Origin: an uncultured Muribaculaceae bacterium
GTDB taxonomy: Bacteria; Bacteroidota; Bacteroidia; Bacteroidales; Muribaculaceae
NCBI GenBank assembly: GCA_910587925.1
Contig: CAJUOC010000018.1
Coordinates: forward strand, 1-52,842
Direction of reading: 5' to 3'
Length of the DNA: 52,842 bases
Shown here: in pieces, positions 25,541-33,504 of the stretch
How the letters are laid out: each line of letters starts with the position of its first letter
Numbering within the stretch: the stretch's first letter is position 1
Position numbers and translations under genes: made by a program
The notes under the pieces: generated by a model
Database searches by the model: none
What the model was told of the DNA's origin: nothing
The model's input: the letters and a program-made list of their open reading frames with translations, nothing else

Positions 25541-25721
25541 TAGTCCGCGCAGGTTTGCAACCTGCGCGCTGCCCAGGTATTGCACCTCGCGGTTTTGGCT
25601 TTGTAAGTCAAAACCGCGCCGTGGGGCGGACGGTAGTGCGGGCTTTCGGTTGCAAACCGAAAGCACCGAGCCAGAATAGCCCCGCCTCGGCAGGGCGCCG
25701 GTTACAAACCTGCGCGGACTA
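25541..25721 (+). repeat. 181-base structured repeat (family A), copy 2
   Basis: Terminal inverted repeats tagtccgcgcaggttt (25541-25556) and aaacctgcgcggacta (25706-25721) are perfect. It aligns without gaps to 1608-1788. The internal 29-base hairpin (25589-25617) differs from copy 1 at both sides of two base pairs, so pairing is kept. The second internal hairpin (25642-25664) is identical. No coding frame. Confidence 0.8.
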
Positions 25722-25777
25722 AAATGTCGCAAACCCCGACATCTATTATGTACATCAAGTTGTATGATTGGGGGTGG

Positions 25778-26003
25778 GACGTCCGCAGGACGTCGATTAT
25801 TCATAACCCCGTACATCGACCGTCAGGGAGATGTACGGGGTTATGATGTACACGGCCGGGCATCCGCAGGAGGCCGATTTACAGCAGTTACCGAGTAAAT
25901 CGGCCTCCTGCGGATGCCCCTTTAGAGCGGATATATCCCCCGCACACCTACGCCTTTGGCTACGGTGTACGGGGTTACGAATAATCGGCGTCCGTCGGAC
26001 GCC
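25778..26003. repeat. 226-base nested inverted-repeat element (family D)
   Basis: The outer arms, 25778-25816 and 25965-26003, are 33/39 identical as reverse complements, and each ends in its own 7-base-pair hairpin (gacgtcc-gca-ggacgtc and ggcgtcc-gtc-ggacgcc). Inside lie a perfect 16-base-pair hairpin (25802-25817 with 25830-25845) and a perfect 24-base-pair hairpin (25858-25881 with 25896-25919). It looks like a MITE-like or REP-like composite. The remaining 26004-26170 holds only a half copy of the tagtc palindrome (26086-26101). Confidence 0.75.
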
Positions 26004-26170
26004 TGCGGGTTATATGATTATGCTTCGTCAATAGTAATGTCGGTTTTGTAACATTCTCGGACTATTATAGGGTGTTGCAAAACCTTAGTCTGCGCAGGTT
26101 TGAAACTATCCGCTTACGTATAGCCGCGGCTGCCGAAAACGCGTTTTTTTTGTGGAAATGAAGATTTTTC

Positions 26171-26201
26171 TTGGAAAATTGCCGTTTTGGCATTATCTTT
26201 G
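26171..26201 (+). promoter_or_regulatory. Promoter before the tricorn-like protease gene
   Basis: TTG (26171-26173), 20 bases, TATCTTTG (26194-26201). It is a close consensus match and is followed by a structured leader of about 125 bases. Confidence 0.75.
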
Positions 26202-26205
26202 AGCC

Positions 26206-26309
26206 GAGAATGATTTTTGCCCGGGGCCGACATCTCCCCGGGTGCTTACGAAAGAATTATAGATTGTAGATTATTGGAGGGCCCTGTCGTGAGATACGGT
26301 CCTTTTTTT
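26206..26309 (+). ncRNA. Candidate structured leader or small RNA ending in a terminator hairpin
   Basis: Between the promoter and the protease ATG (26332) is a stem cccgggg/ccccggg-like hairpin (about 26220-26242). Near 26278-26303 a second stem (agggcc/ggtcct, then tgtc/gata inside a C-C mismatch, loop gtga) is followed directly by seven T residues (26303-26309). This is the form of an intrinsic terminator 22 bases before the start codon. It could be an attenuator or a free small RNA of about 100 bases. I do not recognise an Rfam family. Confidence 0.5.
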
Positions 26310-26331
26310 ATGAATATACTCATATAATATA

Positions 26332-29300
26332 ATGAAGACAATCGCTATGATACTGGCCGCGTTGATGCCGGCCACCGCTATGGCCGCCACTCCGCTGTGG
26401 ATGCGCGACGCCAAGATTTCGCCCGACGGACGCTCCATTGCCTTCTGCTATCGCGGCGACATATACACAGTGCCGGTCGCCGGTGGCAAGGCCACCCGCG
26501 TGACCGCCGGGCCGGCTTATGAGGCCACGCCCGTGTGGAGCCCCGACAGCCGCCGGCTGGCGTATGCGTCGGATCTGCACGGCAACTTCGACATCTACGT
26601 GGTCGACGCGGCCGGCGGTACTCCCGAGCGCATCACCTTCAACTCCGCCGCCGAGACCCCCGAGGCCTGGACGCCCGACGGCCGCTCTGTGCTCTTCTCG
26701 GCATCGATACAAGACCCTGCCGCCAGCGCGCTCTTTCCCTCGGGCCGCATGACCGAGCTGTACAGCGTGCCGGCCGGCGGCGGCGCACCGCGTCAGGTGC
26801 TGGGCACCCCGGCGCGCTCGGTGAGCTGGCTGCCGGGCGGCCGGCAATTTCTGTATCAAGATGTCAAGGGATTTGAAGACGAGTGGCGCAAGCACCACAC
26901 CTCGTCGGTGACCCGCGATGTGTGGCTCTACGACACCGCCACAGGCTCGCATACCAATCTCACCGACCTCCCCGGCGAGGATACCAATCCCGTGGCCGGC
27001 GCCGACGGCGAGATGTACTTTCTGAGCGAGCGCGGCGGCCTGCCCGTCAACGTATACCGCGCCGCCATCAAGCCCGGCGCGCAGGCCGAGGCGGTGACAT
27101 CGTTCAAGACCCACCCGGTGCGCTTCCTGTCGCGCGCCGCCGACGGCCGCCTGGCTTTCACCTGGGACGGCGAGCTCTACACCCTCGCCCCCGGCGCCTC
27201 CGCGCCCGCCAAGGTAGCCGTCGACATCACCGTCGACGCCGCCCAGCCGGCCGAGAAGATGCCCGTGCGCTCGGGCGCCCGCGCCGCCGTGCCCTCGCCC
27301 GACGGCAAGAGCATCGCCTTTGTATGGCGCGGCGACATATTTGTCACCTCGACCGACTACTCCACCACCCGCCAGATCACCCGCACCGCCGCCGCCGAGG
27401 ACGAGCCCACCTGGGGCAAGGACTCGCGCACCCTCTACTACAGCTCGGAGCGCGACGGCCGCATCAATATCTACAAGGCCACCATGGAGCGCGACGACGA
27501 GCCCGACATGGCCCGCGCCACCCTCATCAAGGAGGAGCCGGTATTCAAGGCCGACAGCCACGAGCGCGGCGTGCCCCGCGTGTCGCCCGACGGCAGCCGG
27601 CTCGCCTTCATCCTCGACCGCAATACCCTGGCCGTGCGCGACCTCGACTCGGGCAAGACCCGCAGCCTCACCGACGGCTCGACTTATCAGCAGCGCGACG
27701 GCAAGTTTGCATACACATGGTCGCCCGACTCGCGCTGGATAGCCCTGGAGGTGATTGACCGCAAGCACGACCCCTACAGCGACATCGCCCTGCTCGACGT
27801 GGCCACCGGCAAGTGGACCAATCTCACCAACTCGGGATACTTCGACGCCCAGCCCGTATGGGTGATGGGCGGCGACGCCATCATGTTTGTCTCGGAGCGC
27901 TACGGTATGCGCAATCACGCGTCGTGGGGCTCGATGATGGACGTGATGCTCGTCTTTCTCAATCAGGAGGCGCTCGACCGCTGGCAGCTCGGCGAGGAAG
28001 ACCTCGCCCTGGTCAAGGAGGCCGAGAAGAAGGCCGCCAAGGAAGACAAGGCCGATGCCAAGGACGGCGGCAAGAAAGACTCCGGCAAAGACGATAAGAA
28101 AGACTCCGGCGCCAAGGCCATCAATGTGGAGCTCGACGGCATCACGGAGCGTATCGTGCGCGTGACTCCGCAGTCGGTCGACCTGCACGACGCCTTCCTC
28201 AGCTCCGACGGCGAGACCCTCTACTACCTCACCGACGCTCCCGACGGCATGCGCCTGTGGAAATTCAAGCCCCGCGAGGATGAGCACAAGCTCGTCACCA
28301 CCCTGCCCGGCTCGGCGGCCTTCCACGCCGTCGACGGCGGCAAGACGGCCTTCCTGCTGGGCGGCTCGATGATGAAGAAGCTCGACCCCAAGAGCGACAA
28401 GCTCACCAATATCACATACTCGGCCACAGCCACGGTCGACCGCGCTGCAGAGCGCGAGGCCATGTACGACAATATGGCCCGCGAGGTTGCGGCCCGATTC
28501 TATGTCGAGGATATGCACGGCGTCGACTGGCCGGCCATGACCGCAGCCTACCGCCGCTTCCTGCCGCATATCTCCAACAATTACGACTATGCCGAGCTGC
28601 TGAGCGAGCTGCTGGGAGAGCTCAACGCCTCCCACACCGGCGGCCGGTATGGCGGCGCCGCCACATCGCAGGCCGACCGCACCGCATCGCTCGGCCTGCT
28701 CTACGACCTCACCTACACCGGCCCCGGTGTACGCATCGCCGAGGTGGTGGCCGGCGGCCCGATGGACCGCGCGGCCTCCAAGGCCGCTCCGGGCGTGGTG
28801 ATTGAGAAGCTCGACGGCGAGGAAATCGCCCCCGGCACCGACCTGTCGGCGCTGCTCACCGACCGCGCTGGCCGCCGCACGCTGCTGTCGATGCGCCTGC
28901 CCGGCGGCGAGCGTGTCGACGAGGTGGTAAAGCCCGTATCGGCCGGCCGCATGTCGGAGCTGATGTACCGCCGCTGGGTGCGCTCGCGCGCCGCGGCTGT
29001 CGACAGCCTCTCGGGCGGTCGCCTGGGATATGTGCATCTTGAGTCGATGGACGACGAGTCGTTCCGTCGCGCATACTCCGACCTGCTGGGCAAGTACAAC
29101 GACCGCGAGGGCATCGTCATCGACGTGCGCTGGAACGGCGGCGGACGCCTCCACGAAGACATCGAGGTACTCTTCTCCGGCCAGAAGTACTTCACCCAGG
29201 AGATACGCGGCACCGAGACCTGCGACATGCCCTCGCGCCGCTGGAACAAGCCTTCCATCATGGTCATGGGCGAGGCCTGCTACTCCAATGCCCACGGCAC

Positions 29301-29580
29301 CCCCTGGGTGTACAGCCACCGCGGGCTGGGCAAGCTCGTCGGTATGCCCGTGCCCGGCACGATGACCTCGGTCAACTGGGTGCGTATGCAAGACCCCACG
29401 CTCGTGTACGGCATCCCCGTGATAGGCTACCGTCTGCCCGACGGCTCTTTCCTGGAAAATCAGCAGCTTGAGCCCGACATACGCGTGGCCAACTCGCCCG
29501 CCGAGGTCGTGCGCGGCACCGACGCCCAGCTCGCCACCGCCGTCAAGGAGCTGCTCCGACAGATTGACTCGACCCGATGA
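26332..29580 (+). CDS. Tricorn-type S41 protease, exported
   Basis: 1082 residues, full length for tricorn proteases. A signal peptide (about 1-19) is followed by two beta-propeller sections of PD40/WD40-like repeats (about 25-330 and 345-550; e.g. WSPDSRRLAYASD). A Lys/Asp-rich linker (about 560-598), a PDZ-like domain (about 787-866) and the S41 core follow. The expected catalytic His is H768 (NASHTGG) and Ser S985 (GEACYSNAHG); RWNGGG (about 940) matches the substrate-binding loop. The family degrades peptides; the signal peptide places this one in the periplasm. Its stop overlaps the channel gene by four bases. Confidence 0.9.
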   Translation: MKTIAMILAALMPATAMAATPLWMRDAKISPDGRSIAFCYRGDIYTVPVAGGKATRVTAGPAYEATPVWSPDSRRLAYASDLHGNFDIYVVDAAGGTPERITFNSAAETPEAWTPDGRSVLFSASIQDPAASALFPSGRMTELYSVPAGGGAPRQVLGTPARSVSWLPGGRQFLYQDVKGFEDEWRKHHTSSVTRDVWLYDTATGSHTNLTDLPGEDTNPVAGADGEMYFLSERGGLPVNVYRAAIKPGAQAEAVTSFKTHPVRFLSRAADGRLAFTWDGELYTLAPGASAPAKVAVDITVDAAQPAEKMPVRSGARAAVPSPDGKSIAFVWRGDIFVTSTDYSTTRQITRTAAAEDEPTWGKDSRTLYYSSERDGRINIYKATMERDDEPDMARATLIKEEPVFKADSHERGVPRVSPDGSRLAFILDRNTLAVRDLDSGKTRSLTDGSTYQQRDGKFAYTWSPDSRWIALEVIDRKHDPYSDIALLDVATGKWTNLTNSGYFDAQPVWVMGGDAIMFVSERYGMRNHASWGSMMDVMLVFLNQEALDRWQLGEEDLALVKEAEKKAAKEDKADAKDGGKKDSGKDDKKDSGAKAINVELDGITERIVRVTPQSVDLHDAFLSSDGETLYYLTDAPDGMRLWKFKPREDEHKLVTTLPGSAAFHAVDGGKTAFLLGGSMMKKLDPKSDKLTNITYSATATVDRAAEREAMYDNMAREVAARFYVEDMHGVDWPAMTAAYRRFLPHISNNYDYAELLSELLGELNASHTGGRYGGAATSQADRTASLGLLYDLTYTGPGVRIAEVVAGGPMDRAASKAAPGVVIEKLDGEEIAPGTDLSALLTDRAGRRTLLSMRLPGGERVDEVVKPVSAGRMSELMYRRWVRSRAAAVDSLSGGRLGYVHLESMDDESFRRAYSDLLGKYNDREGIVIDVRWNGGGRLHEDIEVLFSGQKYFTQEIRGTETCDMPSRRWNKPSIMVMGEACYSNAHGTPWVYSHRGLGKLVGMPVPGTMTSVNWVRMQDPTLVYGIPVIGYRLPDGSFLENQQLEPDIRVANSPAEVVRGTDAQLATAVKELLRQIDSTR

Positions 29581-30275
29581 GCGCGCAGCCTGCCCCCGCC
29601 GCCGGCCGCCGCGCCCGCGACATCATCCTCGACACCTCGCGCACGGCAGTGCTGGTGCTGTCGGTGCTGCTCATAGTGTACATATCGTATGACACTTTTG
29701 AGAATATCGACTTCCTGGCCAACCGCCGCTACATGACTTTTCAGCTGTGGGTGTGCGTGGGCTTCATCGCCGATTTCTTCATTGAGATGTACTATGCCCC
29801 GGCCAAGTGGCGGTATGTGCGCACGCGCTTCCTGTACCTGCTCCTGTCGATACCGTATCTCAATATCCTCGACGCCACGGGTACCGTGCTGAGCTACAAC
29901 GCTCTGTACTTTGTGCGCTTCATACCCCTGGCGCGCGGCGCCCTGGCCCTGTCGATAGTATTCGGCTACTTCTCCAAAAATGCCATCACCAGCCTGCTCA
30001 TGTCGTATCTGGTGATGCTGGTGATGGTGGTGTACTTCTGCTCGCTGATATTCTACCAGGCCGAGCACGCCGTGAATCCCCAGGTCGACACGTACTGGAC
30101 GGCGCTGTGGTGGGCCGGCATGAACATGGGTACCGCCGGCTGCGACGTGAGCCCGATGACGGTCGCCGGCCGTATCGTCGGGGTGGTGCTGCCCATCGCG
30201 GGCATGATCATCTTCCCGCTCTTCACGGTGTATCTCACCGACTATGTGAAGCGGCACTCCTCTCGTCAGCAGTGA
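29577..30275 (+). CDS. Ion-channel-like membrane protein with atypical pore filter
   Basis: 232 residues with about six hydrophobic segments, laid out like a voltage-gated-type K+ channel subunit (S1-S4-like part, then pore helix and last helix). The pore region is WTALWWAGMNMGTAGCDVSPMT. Where K+ channels have TVGYGD this has TAGCD (186-190), so K+ selectivity cannot be assumed. It is coupled by an ATGA overlap to the tricorn-like protease. The fold assignment is from hydropathy and the WTALWW pore helix. Confidence 0.72.
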   Translation: MSAQPAPAAGRRARDIILDTSRTAVLVLSVLLIVYISYDTFENIDFLANRRYMTFQLWVCVGFIADFFIEMYYAPAKWRYVRTRFLYLLLSIPYLNILDATGTVLSYNALYFVRFIPLARGALALSIVFGYFSKNAITSLLMSYLVMLVMVVYFCSLIFYQAEHAVNPQVDTYWTALWWAGMNMGTAGCDVSPMTVAGRIVGVVLPIAGMIIFPLFTVYLTDYVKRHSSRQQ

Positions 30276-30285
30276 CGCATCAGAC

Positions 30286-30325
30286 GCCGGGCGCTTGAGT
30301 CAATCAGGCGCCCGGCGCTACTTTT
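30286..30325 (+). terminator. Terminator after the channel gene
   Basis: A 9-base-pair stem gccgggcgc/gcgcccggc (30286-30294 with 30308-30316) followed by gctactttt. Confidence 0.65.
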
Positions 30326-30369
30326 GTCCCTGCTGCCGGCGCGTCGCCGGCCGACGTAATAAATGACCT

Positions 30370-32742
30370 ATGATTTCATGTATCAATCTCCGGCCCGACT
30401 ATGAGAGGCCGGGCTATCTTATCCGCATCGATACCCCCGACCGTGTGCTCGCCGGCGGCGGCTGGCGCCCGCGCGCCGAGATGACCGACGCCGCCGGGCG
30501 CCGGCTGCTCGCGGTCACCTCGGGCCACACGCTCGGCATCGTATGCGACCGCCGCATCATATCCTCCGTAAGGCTGCCTGCCGAGGCTCTGGCGGTGTTT
30601 GTCATCGGCGAGCGCCTGGTGGTGATGACTGCCGCGGGCCGCTCGGTGTATACCCTGTCGGGCGATAAGTTGTCGGCCGATACTGCCGCGGGCGCCGGCG
30701 CGATGTCGGCCGGGTGCTCGCTGTATGCGGTCGACTCGCCGTCGATGGCGTGGTATGCGCCGTCGCTCACGCTGTCAAAGGCTTACGGGGGCGCCCGCGA
30801 GCTCACCGAGGCCGACCGCCGCAAGGTGGCTGCCCATGCCGCGGCCGTATACCGCGGCCTTGACACCGCCGCCCGTACCGGCGGATATATGTGGCAGCCC
30901 GCCGTAGGATACCTGCGCCTGCTGAGGGCCGACGGCTCCACGGCGGGCACTACGCCCCCGGTCGTGCTCACCCATCCAGCGCGCCGCCCCGAGGGTATGT
31001 CGCTATCCTTTGACAGCGCCGACACGGCCACCATCGCCGGGGGCTTGCGCGACTTCACGGCATGGCGCGCCGGGGTGTCGCTCCCTGCCATGCCCGGAGC
31101 GGGTATCGCCGCGGTCGAGGTGGTGATCTCGCCTCTGCTCCACGCGGCCCGCGCAGATGCCGATGCGGCCATCGTGTCGGGGCTGGGTGTGTCACCTTTC
31201 TGCACGGTCACGCTGCCGCCCGGGTCGGCAGCCGAGTACGGCCGGCCCGACATGCAGGCGGCGGTGGCGGCGGTGGCCGCGCGGCTCGACGAGTGCGGCA
31301 CGGTGGTGGCCACGCTGGCCGGCCCCTTTGACACGGCCCGGCGGGTGGAGATACCCGTCACGCTTCCCGACGATGTCGACGCGGCCAATGCCGCCGTGCG
31401 CCGGCTGCTCGTATCCGGGCCGGCCGAGAGCGGCGACGCATCGGTGTCGGCGACGCTGGCCGAGCTGCGCGGCGGCGAGTTTACCGCCACGGCATGTGCC
31501 GTCGCCGGCGGCGCCGTGGTGTGGAGCGGGCTGAGTGTGCGCCCGATGGTCGGCACAGGGCCGCAGGCATATGCCGCCGCGACTGCTGATGCCCCGTGGC
31601 GCGGGTATGTGTGCGTGCGCTATGCCGACGGCTCCGCCGCTGTCGCCACCGCCTCGGCCTCCACTGCGGCACCCGTGGCGCTCGGCCCCATGCTGTACGT
31701 GCCCTCGCCGCGGGCGGTATCGCTTGAAATCGGACTCGACATCACCGGGCGGGGTACATACCGCGATACATTTCCGCTCACGGCGGCAGCCGGCGGCGCC
31801 GGCGCAGCCTATGCCTCGCCCGACATGCGTCCGATGTCGCCGACATCCTTGGCGGGATATGCGGTGCCGCAGGCGGTCGCCGCCGCCTCAGAGCTGCCGG
31901 GGGTGATTGCCGTGGCATCGTCGGCATCGCCCTTTGCTATCACGGCGGTGGCGCATACGGCCGTCGGGCCGGTGGTGTCGCTGGTGGCCGCGCGCTTCGG
32001 ACAGTCGGCCTGGGACTTCGGCCGCGCCCGCTTCTATGCCCTCGGCCCGGGCGGCATCCACTCCGTGGCCACCTCCTCGCGCCTCGACAGCATATCGGTG
32101 AGCCGCCTGGACAGCCGCCGCGTCGACTGCCCCGCCGCCGAGTCGCCCTATGGTGTGATGGCCGTCGCGGGCACCGACGTGGTATGTATCGCCGGCTCGC
32201 GGCTAGAGACCCTATGGACCGGCGCGGCCTGCGCCGGGCTGCTTTTCGATGGCCGCCGCCACGAGCTGTGGTGTCTGTCGCGCGGCTCTGAGTGCACGGT
32301 GCTGTGTGGCCGCCGCAAGTGGGAGAAATACAGCACCCGCGTGGGCGCCCTCGACCCGACCTCGGCGCTCTCGGCCCCATCGGGGGCATATGTCGCCACG
32401 GCCGATGGCGACATCATCGACATCGCCACACCCGGCCTGCCCGAAGATATGGAAGTGTCACTCGCCGTCGAGCTTCGGCCCTCGGAGAGCCGCGCCGGAC
32501 GCCAGCTGCCGCAGCGCTCCGTCACCGTCGACATCGAGGGTCGGGTCGACTCGCTCGACGTGAGCCTGAGCCGCTCCCACCACGGACGCCGCTCTCCGGC
32601 GCCCGACGTCGGCCTGCGCGTCAGCGGCCGCCTGCGCTCGCCCCTGCGCCTGCCCTGGTATGGCCCTGCCTCGTCCACCGCCGTGCTCACCGTCGCCGGC
32701 ACTGCCGCTCCCGGCCTCACCATCCGCCGCCTCAAAAAATAG
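30370..32742 (+). CDS. Large hypothetical protein, unknown family
   Basis: 790 residues, very rich in Ala, Val, Thr and Ser, with no signal peptide or membrane helix. It opens MISCINLRPDYERPGYLIRI. The middle shows repeated short strand-turn patterns (such as VVYxLSG, VxVxTADGDIIDI) that suggest beta-propeller or beta-sandwich folds. The last 150 residues (from KWEKYSTRVG) resemble a display or tail-type beta domain. I cannot name a family; a phage-tail or stabiliser-like origin is a guess. It stands alone between two terminator-like hairpins and ends in TAG. Confidence 0.75.
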   Translation: MISCINLRPDYERPGYLIRIDTPDRVLAGGGWRPRAEMTDAAGRRLLAVTSGHTLGIVCDRRIISSVRLPAEALAVFVIGERLVVMTAAGRSVYTLSGDKLSADTAAGAGAMSAGCSLYAVDSPSMAWYAPSLTLSKAYGGARELTEADRRKVAAHAAAVYRGLDTAARTGGYMWQPAVGYLRLLRADGSTAGTTPPVVLTHPARRPEGMSLSFDSADTATIAGGLRDFTAWRAGVSLPAMPGAGIAAVEVVISPLLHAARADADAAIVSGLGVSPFCTVTLPPGSAAEYGRPDMQAAVAAVAARLDECGTVVATLAGPFDTARRVEIPVTLPDDVDAANAAVRRLLVSGPAESGDASVSATLAELRGGEFTATACAVAGGAVVWSGLSVRPMVGTGPQAYAAATADAPWRGYVCVRYADGSAAVATASASTAAPVALGPMLYVPSPRAVSLEIGLDITGRGTYRDTFPLTAAAGGAGAAYASPDMRPMSPTSLAGYAVPQAVAAASELPGVIAVASSASPFAITAVAHTAVGPVVSLVAARFGQSAWDFGRARFYALGPGGIHSVATSSRLDSISVSRLDSRRVDCPAAESPYGVMAVAGTDVVCIAGSRLETLWTGAACAGLLFDGRRHELWCLSRGSECTVLCGRRKWEKYSTRVGALDPTSALSAPSGAYVATADGDIIDIATPGLPEDMEVSLAVELRPSESRAGRQLPQRSVTVDIEGRVDSLDVSLSRSHHGRRSPAPDVGLRVSGRLRSPLRLPWYGPASSTAVLTVAGTAAPGLTIRRLKK

Positions 32743-32749
32743 CCTCATT

Positions 32750-32805
32750 ACACCGGAAAGTTCGAAAAAATGTAAAAACCGACATTTTTTCGAACTTTCC
32801 GGTGT
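32750..32805. terminator. Perfect 24-base-pair hairpin after the 790-residue gene
   Basis: Arms 32750-32773 and 32782-32805 (outer part acaccggaaagttcg) are exact reverse complements around an 8-base loop. An A-run in the left arm and T-run in the right would let it act as a terminator on either strand. It is followed by a short T run. Confidence 0.7.
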
Positions 32806-32846
32806 TTTCGCCGAAGATACGCGCGCCTCGGCAATACTCAAATAAA

Positions 32847-32879
32847 TTTGGTATTGCTCTCGGCTTATGCGTATCTTTG
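32847..32879 (+). promoter_or_regulatory. Promoter of the HAD phosphatase-ribF pair, leaderless
   Basis: TTTG (32847-32850), 21 bases, TATCTTTG (32872-32879). The ATG at 32884 starts five bases after the -7 element, so transcription should start at or next to the start codon. The spacer (ttgctctcggctt) is shared with the promoter at 37698. Confidence 0.75.
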
Positions 32880-32883
32880 CACT

Positions 32884-33504
32884 ATGATTAGGAATTTGCT
32901 TTTTGACCTCGGAGGGGTCATCATGGATATATGCAAGGCCGACTGTGTGGAGGCTTACCGCCGGCTCGGTATGAGCGAGCCGGAGCGTTTTTTCGGCGAG
33001 TTTTCGCAGCAAGGGCCGTTTATGCAGCTTGAGGAGGGCGCCATCAGTGTGGAGGAGTTTCACGCCGCTCTGCGTCCGTATCTTCCGGACGGTGTGACCG
33101 ACGCACAGATTGACGAGGCTTTCTGCCGCTTTCTCACGGGCATACCCGCCCATCGGCTGGGCGCGCTCGAGCAGCTGCGCCGCCGATTCAAGGTATATCT
33201 GCTCAGCAATACCAATCAGGTGATGTGGGACAGCCGCATCGCCGCGGAGTTTCGCAAGTGCGGCCGCGAGCGTGAGGATTACTTCGACGGGATGGTGACA
33301 TCTTTCGAGGCGCGCTCGCTCAAGCCCTCGCCCGAGATATTCCGCTATGCCGAGCGCAAGCTGGGAATCGACCCCGAGGAGACGCTTTTTATCGACGACA
33401 GTCGCGCCAATCTCGAGGCTGCCGCCCGTCTGGGATACAATACTGCCCTGGCCGCGCCCGGCACTGAGTTTGCCGACATCATAGCCGCCTATCCGATGCA
33501 ATGA
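32884..33504 (+). CDS. HAD-family phosphatase, YihX-like
   Basis: 206 residues from the ATG at 32884; an upstream in-frame start would fall inside the promoter. Motif I is FDLGGVIMD, with Gly where most HAD enzymes have the second Asp, as in the YihX glucose-1-phosphatase group. Motif II is LLSNTN, motif III the Lys in SLKPSPEIF, and motif IV FIDDS. It is a cytoplasmic sugar-phosphate or nucleotide phosphatase; since it overlaps ribF it may also serve flavin synthesis, but that is inference. Confidence 0.88.
   Translation: MIRNLLFDLGGVIMDICKADCVEAYRRLGMSEPERFFGEFSQQGPFMQLEEGAISVEEFHAALRPYLPDGVTDAQIDEAFCRFLTGIPAHRLGALEQLRRRFKVYLLSNTNQVMWDSRIAAEFRKCGREREDYFDGMVTSFEARSLKPSPEIFRYAERKLGIDPEETLFIDDSRANLEAAARLGYNTALAAPGTEFADIIAAYPMQ

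Noticed and set aside
25831..26034. A 67-codon frame in the second repeat mosaic
   Set aside because: It is made of the arms of the nested hairpins; no promoter and no protein-like composition.
26206..26309. 6S RNA or signal recognition particle RNA
   Set aside because: The size is possible, but the conserved SRP loop sequence and the long 6S-type central bubble are not visible.
26320..29391. A 1023-residue open frame on the minus strand
   Set aside because: It lies wholly antisense to the tricorn-like protease. High GC and codon bias keep the opposite frame open; the composition (His, Val, Gly, Ala) has no domain logic.
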